DNA of 8,089 bases from Candidatus Cloacimonadota bacterium. GTDB lineage: Bacteria > Cloacimonadota > Cloacimonadia > Cloacimonadales > TCS61. The notes below the pieces were generated by a model that did no database searches, was not told the origin of the DNA, and worked only from the letters and a program-made list of their open reading frames with translations. The DNA is taken from positions 1 through 8,089 of the forward strand of contig JAUVKM010000083.1 in assembly GCA_030596265.1 (NCBI GenBank). Reading direction: 5' to 3'. Shown here in pieces: positions 1 through 5,977 of this stretch (positions are counted from its first letter, which is position 1; each line of letters opens with the position of its first letter). The translations under genes and the position numbers were made by a program.

Positions 1-358
1 CGAATTCCATAATGATATCACCTTTAGCAATCCCAGCTTTTTGTGCCGGACCATCCTGAGAAACGCCGGTAACATAAACACCGTAGCAGTACGGATAGTG
101 CATCTTGTATGCATCTTCAAAATCCATATTAGATAAGAAAACGCCCATTTTTGGTGTTTCTTCTGTTGTTCTGCCAACAAGAATGTTGATGTTAATTTCT
201 TCCAATGCTTCTTCAACTTCTTGCATTGCAGCATCAATTTCTAATTGAACTTCCTCACTAACTTCGTCACTTACTTCTTCAGTTGTTTGCTCCTGCGCAA
301 ATAAGGCAACCGAACTGAAAAGCATTACTACCATTCCAACTAATAAGATCTTTTTCAT
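1..358 (-). CDS. exported PDZ-domain protein, C-terminus off window
   Basis: I translated this by hand: 119 codons are present, starting with ATG at 358 and running off the left edge. Residues 1-21 (MKKILLVGMV..., ending LFA) form a Sec-type signal peptide, probably cut before QEQ. Residues 22-58 are strongly acidic, Glu-rich and probably helical. From about residue 70 (KMGVFLSN) a PDZ domain begins: YGVYVTGVSQDGPAQKAGIAKGDII at 92-116 is the usual carboxylate-loop-plus-AGI-GD-I signature. PDZ domains bind C-terminal or exposed peptide ends and often occur in periplasmic proteases, but no protease domain precedes this one and the rest is unseen, so the role is open. A GGAGG Shine-Dalgarno at 364-368 supports the start. 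The stop of a possible 24-codon ORF lies 14 bases upstream. Confidence 0.88.
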   Translation of the reverse strand, partial: MKKILLVGMVVMLFSSVALFAQEQTTEEVSDEVSEEVQLEIDAAMQEVEEALEEININILVGRTTEETPKMGVFLSNMDFEDAYKMHYPYCYGVYVTGVSQDGPAQKAGIAKGDIIMEF

Positions 359-372
359 AATAACCTCCATTA

Positions 373-447
373 TTAATTTGTTTTACTTTTAGATCTTTCT
401 ATAACTTCAATTTTCTTTTCTTTCCACTTACTTACTAAATTTTTCAT
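373..447 (-). CDS. possible 24-residue basic small protein or leader peptide
   Basis: An ATG at 447 preceded by TTGGAGG (a strong Shine-Dalgarno about six bases away) opens a 24-codon frame that ends in TAA at 373-375. The product reads MKNLVSKWKEKKIEVIERSK then SKTN, very Lys/Glu-rich with no hydrophobic segment. It ends 14 bases before the ATG of the PDZ gene, so the two would be co-transcribed and possibly translationally coupled. I do not recognise a family. The support is the good ribosome site and the tight spacing, not homology; in AT-rich DNA a frame this short can arise by chance. Confidence 0.4.
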   Translation of the reverse strand: MKNLVSKWKEKKIEVIERSKSKTN

Positions 448-679
448 TTTTCCCTCCAATTAGTTTCTGATAGATGCAAATGGTGTGCCAATAAAGTATG
501 GAGTTGCTAAAGATTATGAAAATAATACGTTAGCTAATATTGAGAGATGTGCAATAAGACAAGAATTGATATATTTGATAAGAACAGGAGACAAGCTTTA
601 TCAAATTGATAAAAAAATGTGTGTTAATAATATTGTATTCAAAATAATTATTAAGATTAAAATAATATATAAAACTGAT
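448..679. other. AT-rich gene-free stretch left of the repeat cluster
   Basis: No supported gene. The reading frames here lack Shine-Dalgarno sites and have AT-rich, low-information translations. I looked for a minus-strand promoter for the 24-codon ORF and PDZ gene and found only weak candidates, none worth calling. Confidence 0.5.
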
Positions 680-788
680 GTCTTTGCGAGGATTTTTCTT
701 GCTGTTACTTTCGAAGCAATATCTATTGTGTGAAGCAGGAAGAAAAGGAAAGAAGAGATTACCACGCAACAAAGTTGCTCGCAATGAC
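680..788. repeat. dispersed palindromic repeat, copy 1 (full unit)
   Basis: The unit begins GTCTTTGCGAGG and ends CTCGCAATGAC, which are imperfect terminal inverted repeats of each other. Inside, CGAAGCAAT (712-720) and AGAGATT (about 754-760) form a second inverted pair, and GCAAC-AAA-GTTGC makes a small hairpin at the right end. Copy 3 (1140-1265) matches it closely, including the purine-rich centre AGGAAGAAAA. This resembles the non-coding palindromic repeats found between genes in many bacterial genomes. Confidence 0.8.
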
Positions 789-796
789 TGAAAGTT

Positions 797-840
797 GTCT
801 TTGCGAGGTTTTTTCTTAATTTTACCTTCGAAGCAATCTC
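797..840. repeat. dispersed palindromic repeat, copy 2 (left half only)
   Basis: GTCTTTGCGAGG ... ACCTTCGAAGCAATCTC matches the left 44 bases of copies 1 and 3 in the same orientation and stops where the GIY-YIG pseudogene ends. The purine-rich centre and right half are absent. Its last two bases are part of the pseudogene stop codon. It starts only eight bases after copy 1 ends. Confidence 0.75.
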
Positions 841-1126
841 AAGTATTGACCAACTCATCGTACAAGTCTTTCCATTCGGGATTCATTGAATTTATCAAAT
901 CCTTCTTTTTCTGACGTGAGCCAGCTTTAATCTGCTTCTCTCTTGATGTTGCTCCGTAACTATCTTCACCAACTTCATAATAAACTAATTTTGAAACATT
1001 GTATTTCGAAGTGAAGCCTTTAACTGACTTGTTCTTATGTTCATAAACTCTTCACAATAAATTATTTGTAACACCTGTATAGAGAACAGAATTTGATTTA
1101 TTTGTCAGTATATAAACATAGAACAT
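839..1126 (-). pseudogene. GIY-YIG nuclease (COG2827/UPF0213 type), nonsense-mutated
   Basis: This is a minus-strand frame from ATG 1126 to TGA 839-841, 95 codons plus the stop. It has the complete order of the small single-domain GIY-YIG family: YVYIL at residues 3-7, YTGVTNNL at 16-23, RVYEHK, GFTSKYN, LVYYE, REKQIKAGSRQKKKDLI and NPEWKDLYDEL. Codon 25 is TGA (1052-1054), followed directly by AGA for Arg. Relatives usually have paired Arg here (NL-x-RR-x-x-EH), so a single C-to-T change of CGA would explain it. The rest of the frame is intact, so the lesion looks recent. An AAGGAGA Shine-Dalgarno at 1133-1139 is well placed. The family fold cuts DNA; the cellular role of these proteins is poorly known. 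The gene fits exactly between repeat copies 2 and 3. Confidence 0.85.
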
Positions 1127-1139
1127 TCAAGTCTCCTTA

Positions 1140-1265
1140 GTCTTTGCGAGGATTCTTCTATTGTTACTTTCGAAGCAATCTCAAAAGGAGAAACAGGAAG
1201 AAAAAGAAAGAAGAGATTTATCAGCCTTTGGCAGATTGCCATGCAACTTAGTTGCTCGCGATGAC
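1140..1265. repeat. dispersed palindromic repeat, copy 3 (full unit)
   Basis: The unit runs from GTCTTTGCGAGG to CTCGCGATGAC, 126 bases, and is the longest copy. It keeps the same left arm, CGAAGCAATCTC, purine-rich centre and AGAGATT as copy 1, and carries about 17 extra bases (TTATCAGCCTTTGGCAG, around 1218-1234) before the right arm. GCAACT-T-AGTTGC near the end is a perfect six-base inverted pair. It starts seven bases after the M48 protease stop, so it lies in that gene's 3' region and could act as a weak terminator or RNA-stabilising structure. On its other side it abuts the Shine-Dalgarno of the GIY-YIG pseudogene. Confidence 0.8.
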
Positions 1266-1271
1266 TGATTA

Positions 1272-2717
1272 TTACGGACCTTTGATCACGATTTTTCTAC
1301 CGCATTTGTTACAAATAAAATATGATTTATTGAATGCTGGTGAAAGCTGTTTTGGGCTTCCGCAACGACAACTGAAAGATTCCCATCCTTTACCGGTTCT
1401 GTTATAAACAAATGAATCATCTTTTGTAGTTACATTTTTCGGCTTAATATCTGTTTGCTCAGTTCCCGCAATCATACCGGACACTGCAGCGAGTTCAGCG
1501 ATTGGAACGTGATTTTTTCTTCCGCAACGAGGACAATTGATCTTATCTTTTTTGAAATTCGGTGGAAGTTTCATTTTCAAGCCGCAAGCGCAGGATAAGA
1601 ATACATATTTATTCACTGCTCTCATCAGATCACCAAGATCGCGAGTACTTTTTTTAGCGGATTTAGCCTGAGTAGAGGCAGCAGCGGCAACAGTTCGTAA
1701 ATTGATTTTCCTTTTCTCGCTTATTCCGGACGTTGGTATAATATTTTGTTTCCCCTTAATGGAAGTAAAAGCGTTTTGATAATCTATAAAATTTGCCCCA
1801 TGAGAAATATTGCGGAGAATTTGGATTCTTTCATTCATTGGCGGATGAGTACTTGTTAAATTTGAAAGTCTCATCCCTTTTGGTTTTAGCGGATTAGCGA
1901 TATATAAAGCTGCTGTAGCTTTATTAGCTGTTCTCATTTCAGAATAATTATTTGAAATTTTCTCTAAAGCGGAAGCCAAACCTTCGGGATAACGAGTAAG
2001 TCTTATAGCAGAAGCATCAGCAAGGTATTCACGTTTTCTGGAAATTGCAAGATACAATAATCGTGCCATTAAAGGGGCTAATATTGCCATTATAACAGCA
2101 GCAACAATCAGGATCATTTGGAGCTGTCCGCCGCCTTTAGAGCTTTTACTTCTAAATCTGCTTCCACCGCCGCTGAACCACATACTTCGAAGGAATACAT
2201 GAGAAAGGAAAACGATACTTCCCAACAGAACACCAGAAAATGTCATAAATAGAACATCACGATTTAGGATATGTGACATTTCATGGGCAATAACACCTTG
2301 AAGTTCATCTCTATTTAAACATTCTAGAAGTCCCGCAGTAACGGCAATTGCACAATTCTCGGGATTTTTCCCTACGGCAAAAGCATTCGGAGCTTCTTCG
2401 GGAATTATATATATATCCGGCATTACATGAAGATTTGCAGCGAGCTTCATTTCCTCTACAACATTAAAAAGCTGAGGATGAATATTGTAAGAAACTTTTT
2501 TGGCTCTACTCATCATTAATATAATAGAATCACCCCTGAAATAACTTATCATAGACATTAGAATCCAAATTCCAAAGGCTATAAAAAGTCCTAAGAACCA
2601 GCCATCCTCACCTGCATAAGCTCCTCCGATGAAAAACCCTAGAACCAACAGGCAAATTCCCATTACAAAAAACAGGAATAAAGATTTACGTTTATTTGCT
2701 CGAATTAATTCCCACAT
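1272..2717 (-). CDS. htpX: M48 (HtpX-like) membrane zinc metalloprotease with two C-terminal zinc ribbons
   Basis: 481 residues. Predicted membrane segments lie at about 13-33, 41-58, 155-178 and 200-223. The catalytic HEMSH (145-149) supplies two zinc-binding His and the Glu base; EYLADA (230-235) supplies the third ligand, Glu230. NAFAVG (111-116) and STHPP-ERI (289-298) are further M48 landmarks. HtpX-type proteases degrade damaged membrane proteins with the active site facing the cytoplasm. Ordinary HtpX is about 290 residues. This one continues through an Ala/Lys/Ser-rich linker into two zinc ribbons of identical spacing: C376-x-C378-x16-C395-x2-C398 and C450-x-C452-x16-C469-x2-C472. It lies downstream of lemA, a common pairing. 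The Shine-Dalgarno (AGGT about 8-10 bases from ATG) is weak. The htpX symbol marks family membership; orthology to the E. coli gene is not shown. Confidence 0.93.
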   Translation of the reverse strand: MWELIRANKRKSLFLFFVMGICLLVLGFFIGGAYAGEDGWFLGLFIAFGIWILMSMISYFRGDSIILMMSRAKKVSYNIHPQLFNVVEEMKLAANLHVMPDIYIIPEEAPNAFAVGKNPENCAIAVTAGLLECLNRDELQGVIAHEMSHILNRDVLFMTFSGVLLGSIVFLSHVFLRSMWFSGGGSRFRSKSSKGGGQLQMILIVAAVIMAILAPLMARLLYLAISRKREYLADASAIRLTRYPEGLASALEKISNNYSEMRTANKATAALYIANPLKPKGMRLSNLTSTHPPMNERIQILRNISHGANFIDYQNAFTSIKGKQNIIPTSGISEKRKINLRTVAAAASTQAKSAKKSTRDLGDLMRAVNKYVFLSCACGLKMKLPPNFKKDKINCPRCGRKNHVPIAELAAVSGMIAGTEQTDIKPKNVTTKDDSFVYNRTGKGWESFSCRCGSPKQLSPAFNKSYFICNKCGRKIVIKGP

Positions 2718-2733
2718 ATTATTTACCTAATTT

Positions 2734-2809
2734 GTCATTCCGCCCTTACCTGCCAAGCCGAAGCTGAGCGAAGGCTGGATGCGGAAATAAAAACACACAC
2801 TGCAATGAC
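2734..2809. repeat. degenerate palindromic repeat between lemA and htpX
   Basis: GTCATTCCGC at the left and TGCAATGAC at the right give short terminal inverted repeats (GTCATT / AATGAC). Inside are GCCGAAGCTGAGCGAAGGC and a GCGGAA that is complementary to the left TTCCGC. The right end matches the GCAATGACT end of the repeats at 680-788, so this is probably a diverged or chimeric member of the same class. It is richer in G+C than its surroundings and non-coding. Confidence 0.6.
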
Positions 2810-2833
2810 TAAAAGATGCTTAAATTAAAGAAC

Positions 2834-2866
2834 TTCCGAATGTTTTGATTCATCGAATCTTCGGAA
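2834..2866. repeat. bulged hairpin in the lemA-htpX spacer
   Basis: Outer arms TTCCGAA (2834-2840) and TTCGGAA (2860-2866) pair perfectly over seven bases. Inside, GATTC-ATC-GAATC (2847-2859) is a perfect five-base hairpin. The two stems stack with a six-base bulge on one side. No T-run follows on either strand, so an intrinsic terminator is unlikely; RNA processing or attenuation between the two genes is possible. Confidence 0.55.
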
Positions 2867-2949
2867 TGTACGATATTTCTTACAATAAAGAAAACAATCG
2901 GAAGATCAGCAAGCTGAGCATTCAGATGTTTTATAAACCGCAATGATTT

Positions 2950-3507
2950 CTACGAGAAATCCACCTTTGGAACAGCTCTTTCTGCCTCGTTTTCAAGTTC
3001 AAAAAATTCATTTTCTTCAAAATTGAACATTCCAGCTATGATACTGGATGGAAACATTTGGATCTTATTATTGAAGAACAATACTTGATCGTTGTAGCTC
3101 TGACGGGCAAAGGCTATTTTATTCTCTGTGGAAGTAAGCTCTTCCTGAACTGCCAGGAAATTGCTGTTTGCTTTCAGATCGGGATAATTTTCCACAACCA
3201 AAAAGAATTTACTCATTGCACCGCTTAGTTCACCTTCCGCTTTGGCTTTATCACCAATAGAACCTGCACCCATTGCCCTGCTTCGTGCTTCTGTAATCCC
3301 TTTTAGTGTATCTTGCTCGTGCTTCATATAACCCTTAGCAGTCTCCACAAGATTTGGGATCAGATCATGTCGTCTTTTAAGTTGAACGTCTATTTGAGAC
3401 CAGGCATTTTTAACCTGATTTCGCAATCGAACCAAACCATTGTACATTCCAACTAAACTAAAGACGATGATCAATAAAATTGCAATTGCTATTATAAAAC
3501 CTACCAT
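2950..3507 (-). CDS. lemA: LemA family membrane-anchored protein
   Basis: 185 residues, typical of the family. A single N-terminal membrane segment (residues 2-20) is followed by the LemA helical core: [39 protein letters not shown], [12 protein letters not shown], then [35 protein letters not shown] and the late [12 protein letters not shown]. The role of LemA is not settled; it is often encoded beside M48 proteases, as here. The start is firm: AAGGAGGAAAA directly precedes ATG 3507. Its leader is duplicated at 5060-5222 upstream of another gene. The gap to the protease is 232 bases and holds a repeat and a hairpin, so co-transcription is likely but not tight. Confidence 0.95.
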   Translation of the reverse strand: [185 protein letters not shown]

Positions 3508-3660
3508 TTTTCCTCCTTTTATTTTTTTAATTCTTTTGTTCTATTCTTCATTATATTCAATCACTTTTCTGCTAATGTTCGAGCACGCGGCGGGACCGGA
3601 ACGATCCAAATTTCTAATTTCAAATTTTTCATTGCTTTATTACTGCTAACACGTTTGTTA
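3505..3660 (-). repeat. lemA: duplicated leader, copy A (lemA promoter, RBS and start codon)
   Basis: About 156 bases align with 5060-5222 in the same orientation with only scattered substitutions, one A difference beside the RBS, small differences near 3540, and one seven-base unit present only in copy B. The match begins precisely at the ATG and includes the Shine-Dalgarno, the TATAAT box, a GC-rich block (CGAGCACGCGGCGGGACCGG) and a run of ATTTCTA-like heptamers. Sequence inside the two coding regions is unrelated. Confidence 0.9.
3550..3555 (-). promoter_or_regulatory. lemA: -10 box of the lemA leader
   Basis: On the minus strand this reads TATAAT, a perfect sigma-70-type -10 box about 42 bases before the lemA ATG. 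The -35 region is poor (ACATTA at 17-base spacing). The box is conserved in the second copy of the leader at 5106-5111. Confidence 0.5.
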
Positions 3661-3664
3661 GCAG
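3643..3664. repeat. perfect 9-bp hairpin after the sorted-protein gene
   Basis: CTGCTAACA-CGTT-TGTTAGCAG is a perfect nine-base stem with a four-base loop, ten bases after the stop of the gene at 3674-4231. No U-run follows it on the minus strand, so it is a weak terminator candidate. The CTGCTAA arm can also pair with TTAGCAG, giving a competing long-range pairing with CTGCTAA at 3569-3575. Copy B of the leader lacks this hairpin. Confidence 0.6.
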
Positions 3665-3673
3665 CTTCTTCTC

Positions 3674-4231
3674 TTATTTCAATAATAGACATTTTTTAAC
3701 TGATTCAGTTTTGCCATTAACACTTAATTTATAAAGATATACTCCGGAACTGATTGGTTCTCCTGATTCATCATAACCATTCCAGATAATTGAGTACTCT
3801 CCAGCTGATACTGTTTCACAAAACAATGTTTTCACTTTTTGCCCCTTAATATTATAAATAGATAATTCTACTTTGCTGTCTTTTAGTATTGAAAAAGAAA
3901 TATTTGTCTTTGGATTAAAAGGATTTGGATGATTTTGTAAAAATACACGGGGATATTCTATAAAATCATTTTCTACATTCACATTCAACACACCAAATTC
4001 GTAAAATCCTGTAGATAGAACATATTGTTCCGAAGAGATATTGTCAACAGCCAATTCATATCCGAGAAATACGTTTAGTTCATAATTATTACTGAAAGAA
4101 TTATCTATTGGATTGCAATATCCCTGAAGCATTCCTGCTCTTTGCAACGCAAAATTCTCACTCTCACATAAATTAGAATTCAAAATGGAAAATGAGAAAA
4201 ATAACATACAAAGAAAAATTATAATTTTCAT
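3674..4231 (-). CDS. secreted protein with C-terminal FlgD-like T9SS sorting domain
   Basis: 185 residues. Residues 1-20 form a hydrophobic signal peptide. Residues 26-80 (FALQRAGMLQGY ... LGYELAVDNISSEQYVLSTGFYE) follow a pattern I associate with short secreted proteins of Cloacimonadota/Marinimicrobia-like genomes. NHPNPFNPKTNISF at 100-113 opens the C-terminal sorting domain, and VELSIYNIKGQKVKTL, GEYSIIWNGYDESG and SSGVYLYKL complete a FlgD-type Ig-like fold, ending in a Lys-rich tail. Such domains direct proteins through the type IX (Por) route to the cell surface. AGGAG at about 4238-4242 sets the start, and only 15 bases separate it from the upstream gene, so the two form an operon. 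There is little mature sequence besides the sorting domain, so it may be a small surface component. Confidence 0.88.
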   Translation of the reverse strand: MKIIIFLCMLFFSFSILNSNLCESENFALQRAGMLQGYCNPIDNSFSNNYELNVFLGYELAVDNISSEQYVLSTGFYEFGVLNVNVENDFIEYPRVFLQNHPNPFNPKTNISFSILKDSKVELSIYNIKGQKVKTLFCETVSAGEYSIIWNGYDESGEPISSGVYLYKLSVNGKTESVKKCLLLK

Positions 4232-4246
4232 ATCGAACTCCTAAGA

Positions 4247-5062
4247 TTATTCAACTATGCTTTTTAAGTTTTCTATTTCCAATTGCTGTGCTTTGATACA
4301 CTCAATTAATACCGGAATTATTTCATCATAAGAAACGCTTAAATAGCCATCGGAACCTTGAAATACTGCATCAGGCATAGATTTCTGTAATTCCTGAGCG
4401 ATTACACCATGATGTCGTTTGTCGTCAAATCCCAAATTTGGAAATTCACTTTTTTTCCAATGATAAGATACTCCTCTTAGTTGATTTATCATATCTAAAG
4501 GATTATCAATATTTTCAATATTTGTTTTAAAACGTTTATCTGAAAATCCAACATGGCTAGTTGCAGCGGATACACCATATACACACAGTTTATATCCTTG
4601 AGCGTTTGAAGAACCAATTGCCACGTCAACTCCGTAATCACCGGCATACATTACATCTCCATTAATCAACCAATCTTCATCATTCATTTCAGTTGGAATG
4701 TTCATAGCATAGGCCACACTTGCAAATTGGATTCTGGGCAACATTTCATTATCATCATCTACAGATATACCCAACCATCTATTAGGTTCGCCGAAAGTGC
4801 TTTGTTCTATCGGATTTATGGAACCCAGTTGTGTATGAAAATAACCATTTATGACTTCAACAACTTTACTCTCTTCCCAGATAAATTCTGTGGATTGTTC
4901 AGTTTCATAGATACGAAAGCTAAGTACATGAGAACCATTAACTTGAGAATTTACAGTATCAGTGAGATACCCTTGATAGTTAATTACAGATGGTGAATTC
5001 TGCCCAATTAAAGTAAAAACTGAAAGAACCACTAAAACTGTAACAATTACGATCTTTTTCAT
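4247..5062 (-). CDS. secreted protein with C-terminal peptidase S74 (intramolecular chaperone) domain
   Basis: 271 residues. The signal peptide covers residues 1-20. Residues 26-119 (INYQGYLTD ... NGYFHTQLGSINPIE ... RWLGISVDDDNEMLPRIQFASVAYAM) are a compact beta domain frequent at the start of large secreted proteins in FCB-type bacteria. Residues 172-271 are a peptidase S74 / tail-fibre chaperone domain: S174-D-K-R-F-K179 carries the Ser-Lys pair used for self-cleavage in phage endosialidases and fibres, followed by NPLDMINQLRGVSYHWK, HHGVIAQEL and the coiled-coil end IKAQQLEIENLKSIVE. In known cases this domain drives trimer folding and is then released. The short stem between the domains suggests a small trimeric surface protein. 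It is first in an operon with the sorting-domain protein. Its leader copies that of lemA. Confidence 0.9.
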   Translation of the reverse strand: MKKIVIVTVLVVLSVFTLIGQNSPSVINYQGYLTDTVNSQVNGSHVLSFRIYETEQSTEFIWEESKVVEVINGYFHTQLGSINPIEQSTFGEPNRWLGISVDDDNEMLPRIQFASVAYAMNIPTEMNDEDWLINGDVMYAGDYGVDVAIGSSNAQGYKLCVYGVSAATSHVGFSDKRFKTNIENIDNPLDMINQLRGVSYHWKKSEFPNLGFDDKRHHGVIAQELQKSMPDAVFQGSDGYLSVSYDEIIPVLIECIKAQQLEIENLKSIVE

Positions 5063-5222
5063 TTTTTCCTCCTTTTATTTTTATAATTCTTTTATGCTAT
5101 TCTTCATTATATTCAGTCACTTTTCTGCTAATGTTCGAGCACGCGGCGGGACCGGAACGATCCAAATTTCTAATTCCTAATTTCAAATTTCTCATTGCTT
5201 TATTACCGCTGATACGTTTGTT
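5060..5222 (-). repeat. duplicated leader, copy B (promoter, RBS and start codon of the S74 operon)
   Basis: Near-identical to 3505-3660, with the same orientation and the same position relative to a start codon. The only sizeable length difference is one additional heptamer (ATTCCTA, 5173-5179) in the series ATTTCTA, ATTCCTA, ATTTCAA, ATTTCTC, ATTGCTT; copy A has one unit fewer. Similarity ends at CGTTTGTTA. The two copies bracket the S74 and sorting-domain genes as direct repeats. Confidence 0.9.
5106..5111 (-). promoter_or_regulatory. -10 box of the S74 operon leader
   Basis: TATAAT on the minus strand, about 45 bases before the ATG at 5062, at the same place as in the lemA leader. The -35 is again unconvincing. 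If this is the promoter, lemA and the surface-protein operon share almost the same promoter and 5' untranslated region. Confidence 0.5.
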
Positions 5223-5363
5223 ACACGATTGCCGATCACGTCTATTTTTTTTAAGTTGTTATAACACATTATTACTTGCTTCGCTCTTGTATTTGTAAAA
5301 AGCGCAGTTTGGGCAATTTTCTTGAACATTCTATTTACATTTTTTTTTATCACCTGATGTTTG
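5223..5363. other. spacer between leader B and the VOC gene, possible gene debris
   Basis: Together with leader B this makes a roughly 300-base gap. On the minus strand, 5330 down to 5259 is open and reads NVQENCPNCAFYKYKSEASN then NVL before TAA. The CPNC knuckle could be the tail of a decayed zinc-ribbon protein, but a TAG stands just before it (5331-5333) and there is no start. In another frame a 53-codon GTG-started ORF overlaps it and runs into leader B. Neither is convincing. Confidence 0.25.
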
Positions 5364-5744
5364 CTACATTAATTTCCCAACTTCAAAACAATTTCCATCT
5401 AAATCCTCAAACATAAAATATTTGTAAGGTGCTTTGATATTTAAGTATTTGAGTTCAGATAAATTAGGCAAATTGAGTCTTTTTACTCTTTCATATTCTT
5501 TTTCAATATTGTCGCAAGTAAATTCTATGATAACATTGTTACCAACTTTCACATCAGAATAGCCTTTTGCATCTTTTTGAACATTGTTAATCACATCATA
5601 ATCAGGACAAAAAATCGAAAATCCAGAAAATTGAGCCCAACGATTTTCTGCATATATGTTAACTTCTGTTTTTAATACTTTTTCAAAGAAGTCAACACTC
5701 TTGTTAAAATCTTTAACTTGAATGTACGTATTTGTATATCGCAT
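5364..5744 (-). CDS. VOC (glyoxalase/bleomycin-resistance/dioxygenase) fold protein
   Basis: 126 residues, one VOC domain made of two beta-alpha-beta-beta-beta halves. The first half is TNTYIQVKDFNKSVDFFEKVLKTEV (residues 4-28) with WAQFSGFSIF; the second is VIIEFTCDNIEKEYERVKRL (71-90) with APYKYFMFEDLDGNCFEV (105-122). Glu74 and Glu121 sit at usual metal-ligand positions; the N-terminal ligand position has Tyr7 or a neighbour rather than the common His, so metal binding is uncertain. The family covers lyases, dioxygenases and drug-binding proteins, and sequence alone does not give the substrate. GGAG about eight bases before ATG 5744 fixes the start. It stands alone between long spacers. 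Stand-alone VOC genes are frequent cargo of mobile gene cassettes. Confidence 0.87.
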   Translation of the reverse strand: MRYTNTYIQVKDFNKSVDFFEKVLKTEVNIYAENRWAQFSGFSIFCPDYDVINNVQKDAKGYSDVKVGNNVIIEFTCDNIEKEYERVKRLNLPNLSELKYLNIKAPYKYFMFEDLDGNCFEVGKLM

Positions 5745-5964
5745 AATTATTCTCCATTCGTTTTACGTTTCAAATTTACAGACATCGAGAAGCTTTGAAA
5801 TTTTCTTTTTAGATTTTACGAAACGCGAAATCATTTTCATTAAGAACTAAAATTGCGAAAGCAACAGAATCAAACAACAAAAAAATCAGTTTATTTTTCT
5901 TTTTTTCTACAAAACATTCTGCCGAGGTTTCAATGTTTCGTGTAATGTTTGGCGTGTGCAGCGG

Positions 5965-5977
5965 GATCGGAACGATC
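5965..5977. repeat. GATCG-GAA-CGATC hairpin
   Basis: A perfect five-base stem closing a GAA loop. The same TCG-GAA-CGA core recurs at 6006-6015 and, with one mismatch, in the duplicated leaders near 3595-3606 and 5151-5162. Confidence 0.55.

Noticed and set aside
485..733. 82-codon plus-strand ORF
   Set aside because: It starts at GTG without a ribosome site, its translation is AT-driven Ile/Lys/Asn, and its end runs into the palindromic repeat.
530..858. Two overlapping minus-strand ORFs of 84 and 85 codons
   Set aside because: They read through repeat copies 1 and 2 and the end of the GIY-YIG pseudogene; the protein is simply translated repeat (IASKV-ARKILAKT-like stretches).
1052..1054. 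TGA recoded as an amino acid
   Set aside because: No intact gene in the window contains in-frame TGA, and Trp and Arg use ordinary codons, so a nonsense mutation is simpler.
680..1265. CRISPR array
   Set aside because: Only three repeat copies of unequal length, with internal palindromes and no regular spacers; no cas genes.
2834..2866. Intrinsic terminator between lemA and htpX
   Set aside because: The hairpin is good but no T-run follows it on either strand.
3440..3649. 69-codon plus-strand ORF over the lemA start
   Set aside because: It is antisense to lemA and its leader, with no ribosome site; a shadow of the coding strand.
3561..3692. 43-codon minus-strand frame through leader A
   Set aside because: It has no Shine-Dalgarno, overlaps the sorted-protein gene and the promoter, and copy B breaks the frame with the extra heptamer.
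4727..4996. 89-codon plus-strand ORF inside the S74 gene
   Set aside because: It is fully antisense to a well-supported gene and lacks a start signal or recognisable motifs.
5187..5345. 53-codon GTG-started frame and a CPNC-containing fragment between leader B and the VOC gene
   Set aside because: The two overlap in different frames, one has no start and is preceded by a stop, the other shows no family features; at most debris.
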